Shown: one piece after another, positions 42,626-51,973 of the stretch | How positions within the stretch are numbered: position 1 is the stretch's first letter | Layout of the letters: each line of letters starts with the position of its first letter | Translations under genes and position numbers: made by a program | Source of the DNA: Adiantum capillus-veneris | Lineage: Eukaryota > Streptophyta > Polypodiopsida > Polypodiales > Pteridaceae | Direction: 5' to 3' | Length of the DNA stretch: 64,000 nt | Assembly: GCA_014529385.2 (NCBI GenBank) | Contig: CM043962.1 | Span: 128,349,470 to 128,413,469, forward strand | The notes under the pieces: model-generated | The model's database searches: none | What the model saw: the letters and a program-made list of their open reading frames with translations, nothing else | What the model was told of the DNA's origin: nothing

Positions 42626-45600
42626 CTATCTCTCTTCGTCTAGTTTTTCTAAGATATACAAACGCTCGGTTAAGGGGTTACCATTCCATCCTTCTTGCGA
42701 AGCTACCCTAAGACTAGGAATGACAAACTCCCAAGGCATAACCGCTTCTTGGCCGTATACCATTTTGAATGGCGTACAATTAATAGCCACTTTATAAGCA
42801 GTACGATAATCCCATAGAGCAGATGTCAACTTCAAATCCCAATCAGTGCGATGAGCTTCTACCATCTTGGTTAAAATAGAGATTAGAGTCTTGTTGGTGC
42901 TCTCGGCTTGTCCATTAGCTTGTGGGTAATAAGGTGTAGACTTATGGTGGGATATCATAAAGGTCGTGGTAAGCTCTCTTATTACCTCATTTATAAAATG
43001 GGTACCATTATCACTAACAATTTCAAAAGGGCAACCAAATCTTGTGATAATGTTCTCAAAAAGAAACTTAGCTGTTGTCCTCGCATCAGCTTTTTGTGAA
43101 GCCTTAGCTTCAGCCCACTTTGTTACATAGTCCGTAGCAACTAGAATATATCGAGATTGAGTGTTGCGAGCTACGGGACTAATTGGACCTACAAAGTCTA
43201 AGCCCCATTTTTCAAATGGTTGGGTTACTTTAATAGGATGTAAGGGAATTCTGTCTTTGCGCTGTGTGGTCTTGTAACGTTGGCACTCATCACACCCTTT
43301 TGTAAAAAGTGATGCATCCTTAAATAAAGTTGGCCACCAATAGCCTGATTGCAGCACCTTTCTAGCAGTCAGGTCTCCTGAAAAATGTCCTCCTGCTATG
43401 CCCATATGTGCTTCTTGCAAGATATACAAATAGTCATCCTCGCGGGCACAACGCCTAAGAATATCATCCTTGCCTAATCTATACAGAGTTCCGGCAATCA
43501 AACAATAGGGTTCACATTCTTTTACTAGCCTTCGAGCGATATCCTTACGAAGTTCCTTGGGTGGAAAACCATTAACTAAAAAGTTAACAATGTTCTCACT
43601 CCATTCAGGCATAGTCTCAACTATGAATAGGGAAGTATCGGGTAATTCATCATCAACTCCTGTAGGGGCTTCACCATTGGGTATGCGAGACAAATGATCA
43701 GCCATGACGTGCCTTTTACCGGGTCTCACTACAATCGTGAAATCAAACTCCAGAAGAATTAACAACCATCGTGTGATTCTTCCTGTGAAGCATGGCTTGT
43801 TTACCAGATACAGCAACGCTTGATGGTCCACATAAAATACAAACTTGTTTGCCAGAAGGTAGTAGTGAAATTTCTTTACTGCATAAACCATTGCCAAACC
43901 TTCTCGCTCTGTAGTGGTGTAGTTCCTTTCAGCATCGTTCAATTGACGGCTTGCAAAGCTAATGGGATAGTCCAATTTATGTTCTCCTGGTTGAGTGAGA
44001 ACACACCCAATAGCAAAGTTTGATGCATCAATATGCACATGGAAAATGACATCCCAGTTAGGTGTCCTTAAAATCGGAGCACTTGCTAGTGTTTTCTTCA
44101 ATTGTTCATAGGCCTGGTCACACTCTTCAGTCCATTTAAATTCAATGAGAAGCTTGTACAAAGGACATGCTATCTCAGCGAAAAATAAAATAAACCGTCG
44201 ATAATAACCCACGTGTCCCATGAACCTTTGAACTCCCTTGTAATTGGTTGGTGGTGGTAACTCTAGAATCACTTTAATTTTGCTCGCATCAGTTGAGATA
44301 CCATTCTTGGATACTATATGCTCTAAAATAACTCCATGCTTGACCCAAAATTGGCATTTGAACGGGTTCAATGAGATACGATATAACCTACACTTTTCAA
44401 ACACCTTCCGCAAACATGATAGATGTTCTTTCCAAGAAGAGTAAACACAAAGGTCTTCTAAGAAAGCTTCACAAAACTCTCTCAAATATTCTTTAAAAGC
44501 AGTGTTTATTAATCGTTGGAATGTAGCAGGGGCATTTGTTAAGCCAAAAGCCATCACACGAAATGCAAACACGCCAAATTCTGTGATGAAGACAGTTTTA
44601 GCTTGGTCCTCTAGCGCTATCGTGATTTGGTTGTAGCCTAAGTACCCATCTAGAAAGCTATAAGCTTCCTTGCCTGCAACTCTTTCGAGTACATGTTCGG
44701 AATATGGTAGGGGGTAATGGTCTCTTCTAGTAGCTGCATTAACTTTTTTGAGGTCCACGCACACCCTGAGTTTCCCATTCTTTTTTGGCACGATAACTAT
44801 TGGAGACACCCATTCAGAGTGTTCAATAGGATATATGAACCCACATTTGATAAGCTTTTCTAGTTCTTCTTGAATGATCTTTGCGTACTTAGGATTCATC
44901 GGGTAGGGTCTTTGTTGTACGGGCTTCGCAGTGCTAATCATAGGGATTGTATGTTGGACCACAGAAGGTGGAACACCTTTCATATCATGGTATGTCCAAG
45001 CGAATACATCCTTGAATTCCTTGAGAAGCTCTTTGAGGACTGCCTCTTCAACTTCTGTGAGGTCTTGGGCAATAAAAACAGGTTTTGATTCTTCACCGGG
45101 GTCAGCTAATTCTATTTCTTTAACTATTGCCGGACCATCATAGATTCCATTATTCCCATCGATAGGTATTCTTTGGGCTTTTGTGTACACAACCTTTGCT
45201 TCCCCTGTGGTGTAAGATTTGAAATGTTCTGGTGCAGGATGCAAGTCTGTGGATTCTGGTTGTGCTTTGGTTTGTGCTTCCATTTCTGCTTTCTTGTGTT
45301 GTCGAGCTAACTCTTGGTTTTGACGCCTCCTTGCAGTGCGGCTCAACTTTGGCTTGTCTATGATCTCTAATTGGGCTATGTCATGGGGTCGTGGTCTACA
45401 CCACATAACATTTTGGAGATATTCACCCCAATTGTCTACCAATTTTCGATGAGCATCACATGCTCCTATATAACTGAGCCATTCTGCTGAGGATCTCTTC
45501 TTTTTTATCCTAGCACGTACATTGGCTCGATATCGACGCCTCTTAAGGTTTTTCTTTTTCTTATTTGAGACCTGCTTTTGATTTGCATTTAGATCTGGCT

Positions 45601-47404
45601 CACTAAAGGAGTCCTCGTTGGTGTCCTCTTCACTCTCGGGGGAGCTATCATCGGTTGATGTGCTCGGTCCTTCCGAATGTTTTGACTCTGAACTTGCTCC
45701 ACTCTCTAATTCATGAGATTCAGAATCCGTTTCACTCTGGGAGTCAGTGTCCAAGTCGTGTTGGTCAAAGTCTTCTATTGAGCTATCGGTGTCACTGTCA
45801 GATTGGTCCACAATTGCCTTGCCCTTAGAAGATGCATGTATGGCACTTATCATGTTCAGAGGTGCAATTTGTGGTACCTCTTCCCCCTCTGGTGTGACCC
45901 AAGTGGTTCCTTTATTTCCCCAGGTATCTATGGTTACAGCTAGGTGTACCCAGTCTACGTTGTCTGATTCCGTCATACCCGGTAACACATCCATGTAAGG
46001 AGAATCTTGGCCAATGTCTGTATCCTTCTTACAAGTGTAACAATATTGTAGTGGGGCCGAGTGAACTGTGGTGTCAGAGCGATGATCAATAATGGTTTTA
46101 CTCCCTAAAGGGTGTACCTTACCAGTCACCAAATCCACTCTAAGGACAGAGTCTTGGAATTGCAAATAGACATGATTTTTAGACCAATCATGAACCATTT
46201 GTGCTTCCCTCATGAATGGTCGTCCTAAAATCATTTCATATGACATAAGGTGTTTAGAGAAATCCATTACAATGAACGTATGTCGTACCTTGTGTCCTAG
46301 AACTTTGATCTTAAGATCCTTGAGCATCCCCATAGGTTTGGCTATGGTACCATTTGCCATCTTTACCACAATGTTAGTAACACTGAGGCGGGGTTTTCCC
46401 ATGGATTCCCAACAATCTTTTGTAACGATGCTAACTCCCGCACCACCATCAAGAATTCCCTTTATAGTTAATCCCTTGGTAGTGATGGGTAGGGTCGCAT
46501 TAGACTCGTCGCCTTCAAAATACTGCCCTAATTCGTTAATGGGTACCTCGATCACAGACTCGCGTCCATCTAAGCCAAGTGATTGCACATGATTTTCCTC
46601 ATCAATCATAATCGAGTCAGGCCTATTTGGTTGCGCAAACTGCGGTAATCCCGTTCGTAGCTCTCCGTTAAGGAATGCTCGAAGTGCAAGGAATAACTCA
46701 GGATCTCCATACAGCTTTGCTATGATCGTGGTTCGGACCTCAGAAGACATGAAGTCCACTAGTTTGGCAACATTCATTGGCATTTTGCAGGGTGTAGGCC
46801 CTTGACTAGGAACTGGTGAGGATGGAATCTCATATTCCTCAATGGGATCAGGTATTCCTTCGTTAAACATCCTTTCCAACAAGAAAGGTGTATGCTCACT
46901 TTCTGATGTCCCGTCCTCACTCCCTTCTTGGATGATACTAGATATGGCTAACGGTCTATGGTTCATGTGGGGTGGATGAACTTGCGTGGGAAACACTGTG
47001 TCATGAATTTTGACATGCATGGGTTCTGGTTCTAGTTTCCTTTGAGTCTCCTCCACTAAACCTCTTAGATGTTTCACCTGCTCAATCTCGTCTACTGGGT
47101 TTGGGTATGTCCCAATCTTCTTTTTACGATTCTTCCCTTTTTGCCCCTGCGGTTTATCTTGGGGGTCTTGGATTGGATTTGGAAACACTTGTGGTGTTTT
47201 CAGAGGCTCTTTATGGTTTTCTCTTATTCGGTTTTCATTTGGTTCCATGTTACGGTTTTCTTTGTCGGTCTTTCCCTTTGTGGTATTGGTTCTAGTCTCC
47301 ATTGTCTCGATTGAATCTGAATCATCCTCGAGGTCATTCATATACACGAGGTCATCTCCTGTTCCTATGTTTGTTTTGGAACTTGGCTTTGAATTTCCCG
47401 TATT
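42626..47404 (-). CDS. Ty3-B pol: protease 1, linker, RT, RNase H, integrase
   Basis: Open for almost 1,600 codons after the gag-end TAG; the first ATG is 47341, and numbering here is from 47347. PR1 has ILDGGAGVSI at residue 300: the D-S/T-G triad reads D-G-G (Gly codon 46445-46447), so activity is doubtful. A linker of about 400 residues follows, first acidic and serine-rich, then basic (KKKKNLKRRRYR, possible nuclear signal). RT has FAWTYHDMKG, CVDLKKVNAAT and AYSFLDGYLGYNQ. Its FxDD motif reads F-L-E-D (Glu codon 44456-44458). RNase H has Asp1107 (HIDASNF), EREGL and DHQALL. The integrase has an H2C2 finger and D (GLDFVGP), D (SDNGTHF) and E (AESTNK) intact. No chromodomain. Confidence 0.93.
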   Translation of the reverse strand, partial: NTGNSKPSSKTNIGTGDDLVYMNDLEDDSDSIETMETRTNTTKGKTDKENRNMEPNENRIRENHKEPLKTPQVFPNPIQDPQDKPQGQKGKNRKKKIGTYPNPVDEIEQVKHLRGLVEETQRKLEPEPMHVKIHDTVFPTQVHPPHMNHRPLAISSIIQEGSEDGTSESEHTPFLLERMFNEGIPDPIEEYEIPSSPVPSQGPTPCKMPMNVAKLVDFMSSEVRTTIIAKLYGDPELFLALRAFLNGELRTGLPQFAQPNRPDSIMIDEENHVQSLGLDGRESVIEVPINELGQYFEGDESNATLPITTKGLTIKGILDGGAGVSIVTKDCWESMGKPRLSVTNIVVKMANGTIAKPMGMLKDLKIKVLGHKVRHTFIVMDFSKHLMSYEMILGRPFMREAQMVHDWSKNHVYLQFQDSVLRVDLVTGKVHPLGSKTIIDHRSDTTVHSAPLQYCYTCKKDTDIGQDSPYMDVLPGMTESDNVDWVHLAVTIDTWGNKGTTWVTPEGEEVPQIAPLNMISAIHASSKGKAIVDQSDSDTDSSIEDFDQHDLDTDSQSETDSESHELESGASSESKHSEGPSTSTDDSSPESEEDTNEDSFSEPDLNANQKQVSNKKKKNLKRRRYRANVRARIKKKRSSAEWLSYIGACDAHRKLVDNWGEYLQNVMWCRPRPHDIAQLEIIDKPKLSRTARRRQNQELARQHKKAEMEAQTKAQPESTDLHPAPEHFKSYTTGEAKVVYTKAQRIPIDGNNGIYDGPAIVKEIELADPGEESKPVFIAQDLTEVEEAVLKELLKEFKDVFAWTYHDMKGVPPSVVQHTIPMISTAKPVQQRPYPMNPKYAKIIQEELEKLIKCGFIYPIEHSEWVSPIVIVPKKNGKLRVCVDLKKVNAATRRDHYPLPYSEHVLERVAGKEAYSFLDGYLGYNQITIALEDQAKTVFITEFGVFAFRVMAFGLTNAPATFQRLINTAFKEYLREFCEAFLEDLCVYSSWKEHLSCLRKVFEKCRLYRISLNPFKCQFWVKHGVILEHIVSKNGISTDASKIKVILELPPPTNYKGVQRFMGHVGYYRRFILFFAEIACPLYKLLIEFKWTEECDQAYEQLKKTLASAPILRTPNWDVIFHVHIDASNFAIGCVLTQPGEHKLDYPISFASRQLNDAERNYTTTEREGLAMVYAVKKFHYYLLANKFVFYVDHQALLYLVNKPCFTGRITRWLLILLEFDFTIVVRPGKRHVMADHLSRIPNGEAPTGVDDELPDTSLFIVETMPEWSENIVNFLVNGFPPKELRKDIARRLVKECEPYCLIAGTLYRLGKDDILRRCAREDDYLYILQEAHMGIAGGHFSGDLTARKVLQSGYWWPTLFKDASLFTKGCDECQRYKTTQRKDRIPLHPIKVTQPFEKWGLDFVGPISPVARNTQSRYILVATDYVTKWAEAKASQKADARTTAKFLFENIITRFGCPFEIVSDNGTHFINEVIRELTTTFMISHHKSTPYYPQANGQAESTNKTLISILTKMVEAHRTDWDLKLTSALWDYRTAYKVAINCTPFKMVYGQEAVMPWEFVIPSLRVASQEGWNGNPLTERLYILEKLDEER

Positions 47405-48330
47405 CTACGACCTCTTCCTTCGCGTCTTCTTTTTCCTGGCTTGGATAACTGATGCAGTATCTCTCTCTTCGAGGATATGGCCTGGCCCTTGAAGCATGGA
47501 CCGTGTAATCGCATAAGTGGCTGCGACGGGTGGTATTGGCGATGTCACACTAGCAATTTCGACCAAATTTAGGGGTGTGATTTTAGGCGCATTTGGGTTA
47601 TAGGGGCATTGGGCAATCAAGTGATCTATGCCACAACGATTACATGTGAGTATTGGCATTGCAGACATGCTCCCTTGATTCATTTGCATCTGTGCAGCAT
47701 TCTTTTGCAGCCTAATAGGGCACTCTGCTGCCCGATGTGGTCCACCACACTCGTAGCATTGAAGAGGTGGCCTCCTAGCCTGGGTGTTGATATTTTGACC
47801 TCTGGATGCGAGAGCAGCAGCTTGATAAACCGGCTTGACTTGCCCCCAACAATCTTCCATGTAGTATATAGGACACTCTTCCAATGTATCAAGTCCGTAG
47901 GCAATACTAGTGTCTATTTCCTCCTCACAGCCATCTGCATAAGCATTTGATGGCTCGCAACCCACTTGGTTCATAGGGGCGACTCTTGGATGCGGGGGCT
48001 GCGGTCCTAGCACAGGAGGTGGTAGCGGTGTAGCTTGTACAACATTTTGAGATCTAGGAACCATGTGTTGCGGTAGTTGCTCAACAGGTGGAGCAGGCAT
48101 CAATACAGGAGCTCGAGGCGCATCCGTCCAGGCTACAGGTGGTCTATTTGCCATCATACGTTTGATCATTAAACAATCCTTAGCTTGGTGACCATACCTA
48201 CCACATGCGTTGCAAGTTCCATTAAATTTTACTCTAAACGTAGGGCACTCACTAGTGCTATGTGGACCTAAGCAAATGGAACACCATTGTTGCTCCCTCC
48301 CTTCTTGGATACATGTGACTATTTTGAGGG
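47405..48330 (-). CDS. Ty3-B gag C-terminal part with four zinc knuckles
   Basis: The frame is open from about 48330 and holds CSICLGPHSTSEC (about 48282) and CNACGRYGHQAKDC (about 48218). It then has CYECGGPHRAAEC (about 47760) and CNRCGIDHLIAQC (about 47644), separated by proline-rich spacers. Three of the four have three rather than the usual four residues between the second Cys and the His. This is the nucleocapsid that binds genomic RNA. It ends RKKKTRRKRS then TAG (47405-47407). The pol frame follows in phase, so a readthrough or simple nonsense change would explain the junction. A frameshift near 48300 separates it from the preceding gag frame. Confidence 0.85.
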
Positions 48331-48749
48331 GGTCGATTATCCTTAAGAGACTCTTGGATTGCCTTGGTGAGGTCTGTCAAGAATGTCTCAAATACCTTTG
48401 GCTCATTGGCAATGGGCTTTGCAGTCATGGGTTCATACTCAATGGCTTGTGAGCTAGTGGATCTCGTGTTAGTAGACACCCTCATGCCTGCTATCATCAA
48501 GTTGTCCTCTAATTGGATTACATTGGCAGTGACATCTTCCCAGGTTGTGATACCTCTAATCACTAGTCCATTATAGATTCCTTCATTCCTCAACCCTCGA
48601 ATGAATCGATCAAGCAGTTGGTTATTGTTGAAGCGCTCATTTACAGGGCAGCGAGAGTTTAAGTGCTTTAGACGACTAATGAAGTCCCTTACTGACTCTC
48701 CTTCCTTACGTTCGGCCTTCTGTAGCTGAGATGCTACACCCCAAAGCAC
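48258..48749 (-). pseudogene. Ty3-B gag, capsid C-terminal part, shifted frame
   Basis: Carries LQKAERKEGESVRDFISRL and CPVNERFNNNQLLDRFI, the second half of the retrotransposon gag domain. It joins the upstream frame through a one-base shift at about 48750 (from KEYVHTR into EGVLWGVASQL) and the downstream zinc-knuckle frame through another near 48300. The last residues before its stop are out of frame. Confidence 0.75.
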
Positions 48750-50346
48750 ACCTTCTCGTATGTACGTACTCCTTTAGAAACAACCTTCGAAGGGTAGGGT
48801 AGATTGTTTTCTCGTCCACCCTTAGGGTTCTATACCAATCTCCAGCCTTCCCACTTAATGTCAAGCTTAAGGCATTGCACTTATGTAGTTCGTTGCGTTC
48901 CCCTAAGGAATCACATACTTGTTCAAACACTTCAATGTGTTTTCTAGCATCTTCGTCCCCATTGAATTTTTGCGTGAGTTTGGCAATTTGTAATGCCTTA
49001 CTTCTAGGCTCTCTATCAGATGCATGACGCATATTTTCCGTGATAGATCGACCTATGGTTTGAGCAAACACTGCCAAGTCACCTATGTGAGGAGGCAGGG
49101 CCGGTGGAGGTACTCTTGGAATCATATGTGGGAGAGGGACGGGTACCGGTCTTGGCATATGTGTGGATGATGCAGGATATGGAACATAACCGGGCATAGG
49201 TCCACTCGGATAAGGGCTAGGGAGCGGCACTCGAGGAGCATAAACAAGTGGTACAATTGGAGGTGTGGGGGCCATGTGTGCATAAGGGGCTAGAGGCACA
49301 TACGGTCGAGGCCCCATATTAGGTACTACAACACTAGGTAGTGGCACTGCGCTAACCATAGATGTCATCGGTACATTCTCTGTCAGGCTTATCCCCGGAG
49401 TGAGCACTGTGTTTTCCTTAATAGAGGGTTGAGCCAAGTTAGCGAAGCTAAAGTTGTCGCTCGGAGGCTCAGATTGCATAGAGACCCCAGGTGAAATGAC
49501 GTAAGATGGGTCCATGGGGCTCATTAGAGGAGTCTCCATTTGTGATAGAGTAGGCTGTTGAGCCTTGCTCGTATCCAAAAATCTCATGGGGCCAGTTGAG
49601 AGTATATTTACCCCTCGGTTTTGCCTTTCTGATTGAATAATGCCATGGATAACATTACAGATCATTTTCTGTTGATCTTCGATGCTCGTGGCACTAGAGG
49701 TGGATTGTACAATCTCTATCCATCCTACATGGTAGGCGTGGCCAGAGTGTAGATCCGTCAACACCTCAGTGTGGAGGTCGTATGTCCAATGATCATTAAT
49801 GAACAATCCTTCTAGAGTCGACGTGTTAACGGTTTCTTGTGAGGTAGAAGCAATGTTGCTCCCCGTGGTTTTACTTGTTACCAACGGTACTCTAGAGGGA
49901 ACTTCTGAAGGAGGCAGCTCAACAGGGCCTTCTTGGTAAGAAGTTGGCAGGATATCCACATGGACACTCTTTGGGGGTGTGGGGTCCACGTGCGATGTGA
50001 AAGGAGAGTCCACTTCCCCACCCCCTTCGTGTGCTTCATTTGCATCAGGTTCCGAGCGAGTAGCTCTACCTAACGTTTCCATGAAACGGCTAAACATACT
50101 AGTACTAGGCTGTGGAGCTTCGGGAGGTGCATGGCCTTCTCTCTCAGTGTTTTGGGTAGGGTATGCTTCCATGATTTCTGAGTCGGAGGAGGAATCACTA
50201 GCGGCTATTTTAGGGTCTTGGGTGGTGCTACCTTGTGTCCCCGCTGAGGGTCTAGAGCCTATCGTGGATGGGTAATGGGTGTCCGTATGAACAGAGGCAC
50301 TACCAATGTGATCGTGCTCTAACACTCGTCCAGAGCATAGGTTCAT
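48706..50346 (-). CDS. Ty3-B gag N-terminal part
   Basis: ATG at 50346 (MNLCSGRVLEHD), which compares with MFLRSGKQINN of Ty3-A gag. The first 430 residues are low-complexity, rich in proline, serine and threonine, with a PLPSPYPSGPMPGYVPYP-type segment around 370-420. The gag core follows (RKHIEVFEQVC, LTLSGKAGDWYRTLRV). A frameshift near 48750 removes the native end. Its length before the core is unusual for Ty3 gag and may be a lineage trait. Confidence 0.85.
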   Translation of the reverse strand: MNLCSGRVLEHDHIGSASVHTDTHYPSTIGSRPSAGTQGSTTQDPKIAASDSSSDSEIMEAYPTQNTEREGHAPPEAPQPSTSMFSRFMETLGRATRSEPDANEAHEGGGEVDSPFTSHVDPTPPKSVHVDILPTSYQEGPVELPPSEVPSRVPLVTSKTTGSNIASTSQETVNTSTLEGLFINDHWTYDLHTEVLTDLHSGHAYHVGWIEIVQSTSSATSIEDQQKMICNVIHGIIQSERQNRGVNILSTGPMRFLDTSKAQQPTLSQMETPLMSPMDPSYVISPGVSMQSEPPSDNFSFANLAQPSIKENTVLTPGISLTENVPMTSMVSAVPLPSVVVPNMGPRPYVPLAPYAHMAPTPPIVPLVYAPRVPLPSPYPSGPMPGYVPYPASSTHMPRPVPVPLPHMIPRVPPPALPPHIGDLAVFAQTIGRSITENMRHASDREPRSKALQIAKLTQKFNGDEDARKHIEVFEQVCDSLGERNELHKCNALSLTLSGKAGDWYRTLRVDEKTIYPTLRRLFLKEYVHTRRCALGCSISATEGRT

Positions 50347-51363
50347 ATGACTTGATCCCCTAGAAGTGTCAGTGAGTGCCCGTGAAGGCTGCTCACCTAG
50401 TATTTTTGGGTGTTTTGCAACCCAAGTCTTTCCTTAATTTGACTTTTTGGTCCTTTTTTTCTGACCCGACTATAGAATAGAGCGTATGATAGCTCAAAAC
50501 GAGCGTCTCGGTCAGAGGGTCGTGCCGTGCTTTACAGCCCTCCGTTTGGTCACTCTATGCCCTCGAAATCCCTAAAACTGTCAATTTTCAGTAGGGAACT
50601 AGGCCCAAACTAGAAAGTCTAAGGGTGCAAGTAGGAAGAGAAAGGAGAAGAGTGGAGGACTTGCCCCACATGCTCTCATTCTCTCTTGAGGGAGTAGGGT
50701 ATATATATAAGAGTGAGTCTAGCATATATCACAAGACTGAGGACTGAGGCCTGGGCTTGGGCTTGGGGAAACGATCCCGATCTAACTTTTATACAAACCA
50801 ACCCGTCCGTTTTTATAACTCATGTTTTTTATTTTCGAAAATCTAACCTCCCCCTCGCTCACATTTTTATTTTTCGAAATTTTTTTAATTTTTTTTTTCG
50901 CAAAATATTTTTTTTTCATTTTTTTTTTGAGATATTATTTGGTACGCGTTTTGGTGCGCGTTGACCTCACCTAACTATTTACTGTCCCACCTACCTACTG
51001 ACCTACTAATCAGTGGTTCACCTAATTACTAACCTACTTACTTAACTAACTGTGCACAAACCAGAAAACACAGAAAATGCAGAAATTGAAACTTGACAGA
51101 ACTGTGCAGTGAAAACAAAGAAAATGCAAAAAAACGCAAGAAATGCTAACTGTGTGTAAACAGAAAAACAGAATTTTGCTAACTGTCTAACTAATACTAA
51201 ATGTACGCAGCGGAAAAACGGAAAATGCAAACTGTGCGCAACAGAAAAACAGAATTAACAACTTGCAGAAAAAATATGCCTTCCTCTCCCTCTTCTTTCC
51301 TACTGCAAACCACTCATACAAGAAGCACAAAGTGCCTCTTGGGCTTAGTGCAGGGCTATTCCC
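50347..51363 (-). other. Ty3-B leader
   Basis: Non-coding leader of about 1 kb between primer-binding site and gag (read on minus). It has long T-rich runs on the plus strand at about 50820-50940. Small open frames show nothing recognisable. Confidence 0.6.
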
Positions 51364-51381
51364 CGGCAACGGCGCCAAAAA
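51364..51381 (-). other. Primer-binding site of Ty3-B
   Basis: On the minus strand TGGCGCCGTTGCCGGGG lies within a few bases of the 5' LTR end (GCGCACA), the same type as in Ty3-A. Confidence 0.88.
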
Positions 51382-51616
51382 TGTGCGCTCCTTGCCGCAT
51401 TGTCGAAGCAAGGGACTTGCCGATACACCGTGTACGAGCCGCAGACGGCTCCAAGCACACAACTAGTTTAACTAGTAAGCTCAAAGAGGGCAATGGTGTG
51501 TCACTCACCGCCTTATGCTCCTGCCGTAGAGGATTCCTCGCCGCGAAGAAGAGGGAGACGCCGCTACGCCGCGCTCAACCGCCTTGCCGCCGTCGTGCCG
51601 CCGCAACGCTCGATCG

Positions 51617-51662
<46 letters not shown>

Positions 51663-51973
51663 TGCACACACACAAGGAGATGGTGAAGGAGAAGGTGGAG
51701 ATGGAGCAAGAGCAGCTTCTATTGCACAATGAGAGAATGACTCAATTTTAGGTTTAATTGGCTTTTATGTGAGCTCACCCCATTCACACTTGGGCGCCCA
51801 TGCTTAGCCAACTAACCCTAGCATGTTCGTGTTAGAGTGCGCCTCTTATCGGCGATCACTCTACCTTTCCCTATTGGACCGACAAGCCCGGTGCCTAACT
51901 CTACTTAAATAAATAATACGGTTACAGTGTCCGTCGTAGGCGATAGGGTGTCCGTGAGCCATGAGGGTTAACA
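51382..51973 (-). repeat. 5' LTR of Ty3-B
   Basis: 592 bases aligned with 38424-39065, with few visible substitutions outside the microsatellite. It ends GGGTTAACA directly before the ACGGC half of the target duplication. Confidence 0.92.

Noticed and set aside
42626-47404. Classification of Ty3-B as a dual-RNase-H Tat element
   Set aside because: Only one RNase H domain is visible between RT and the integrase finger.
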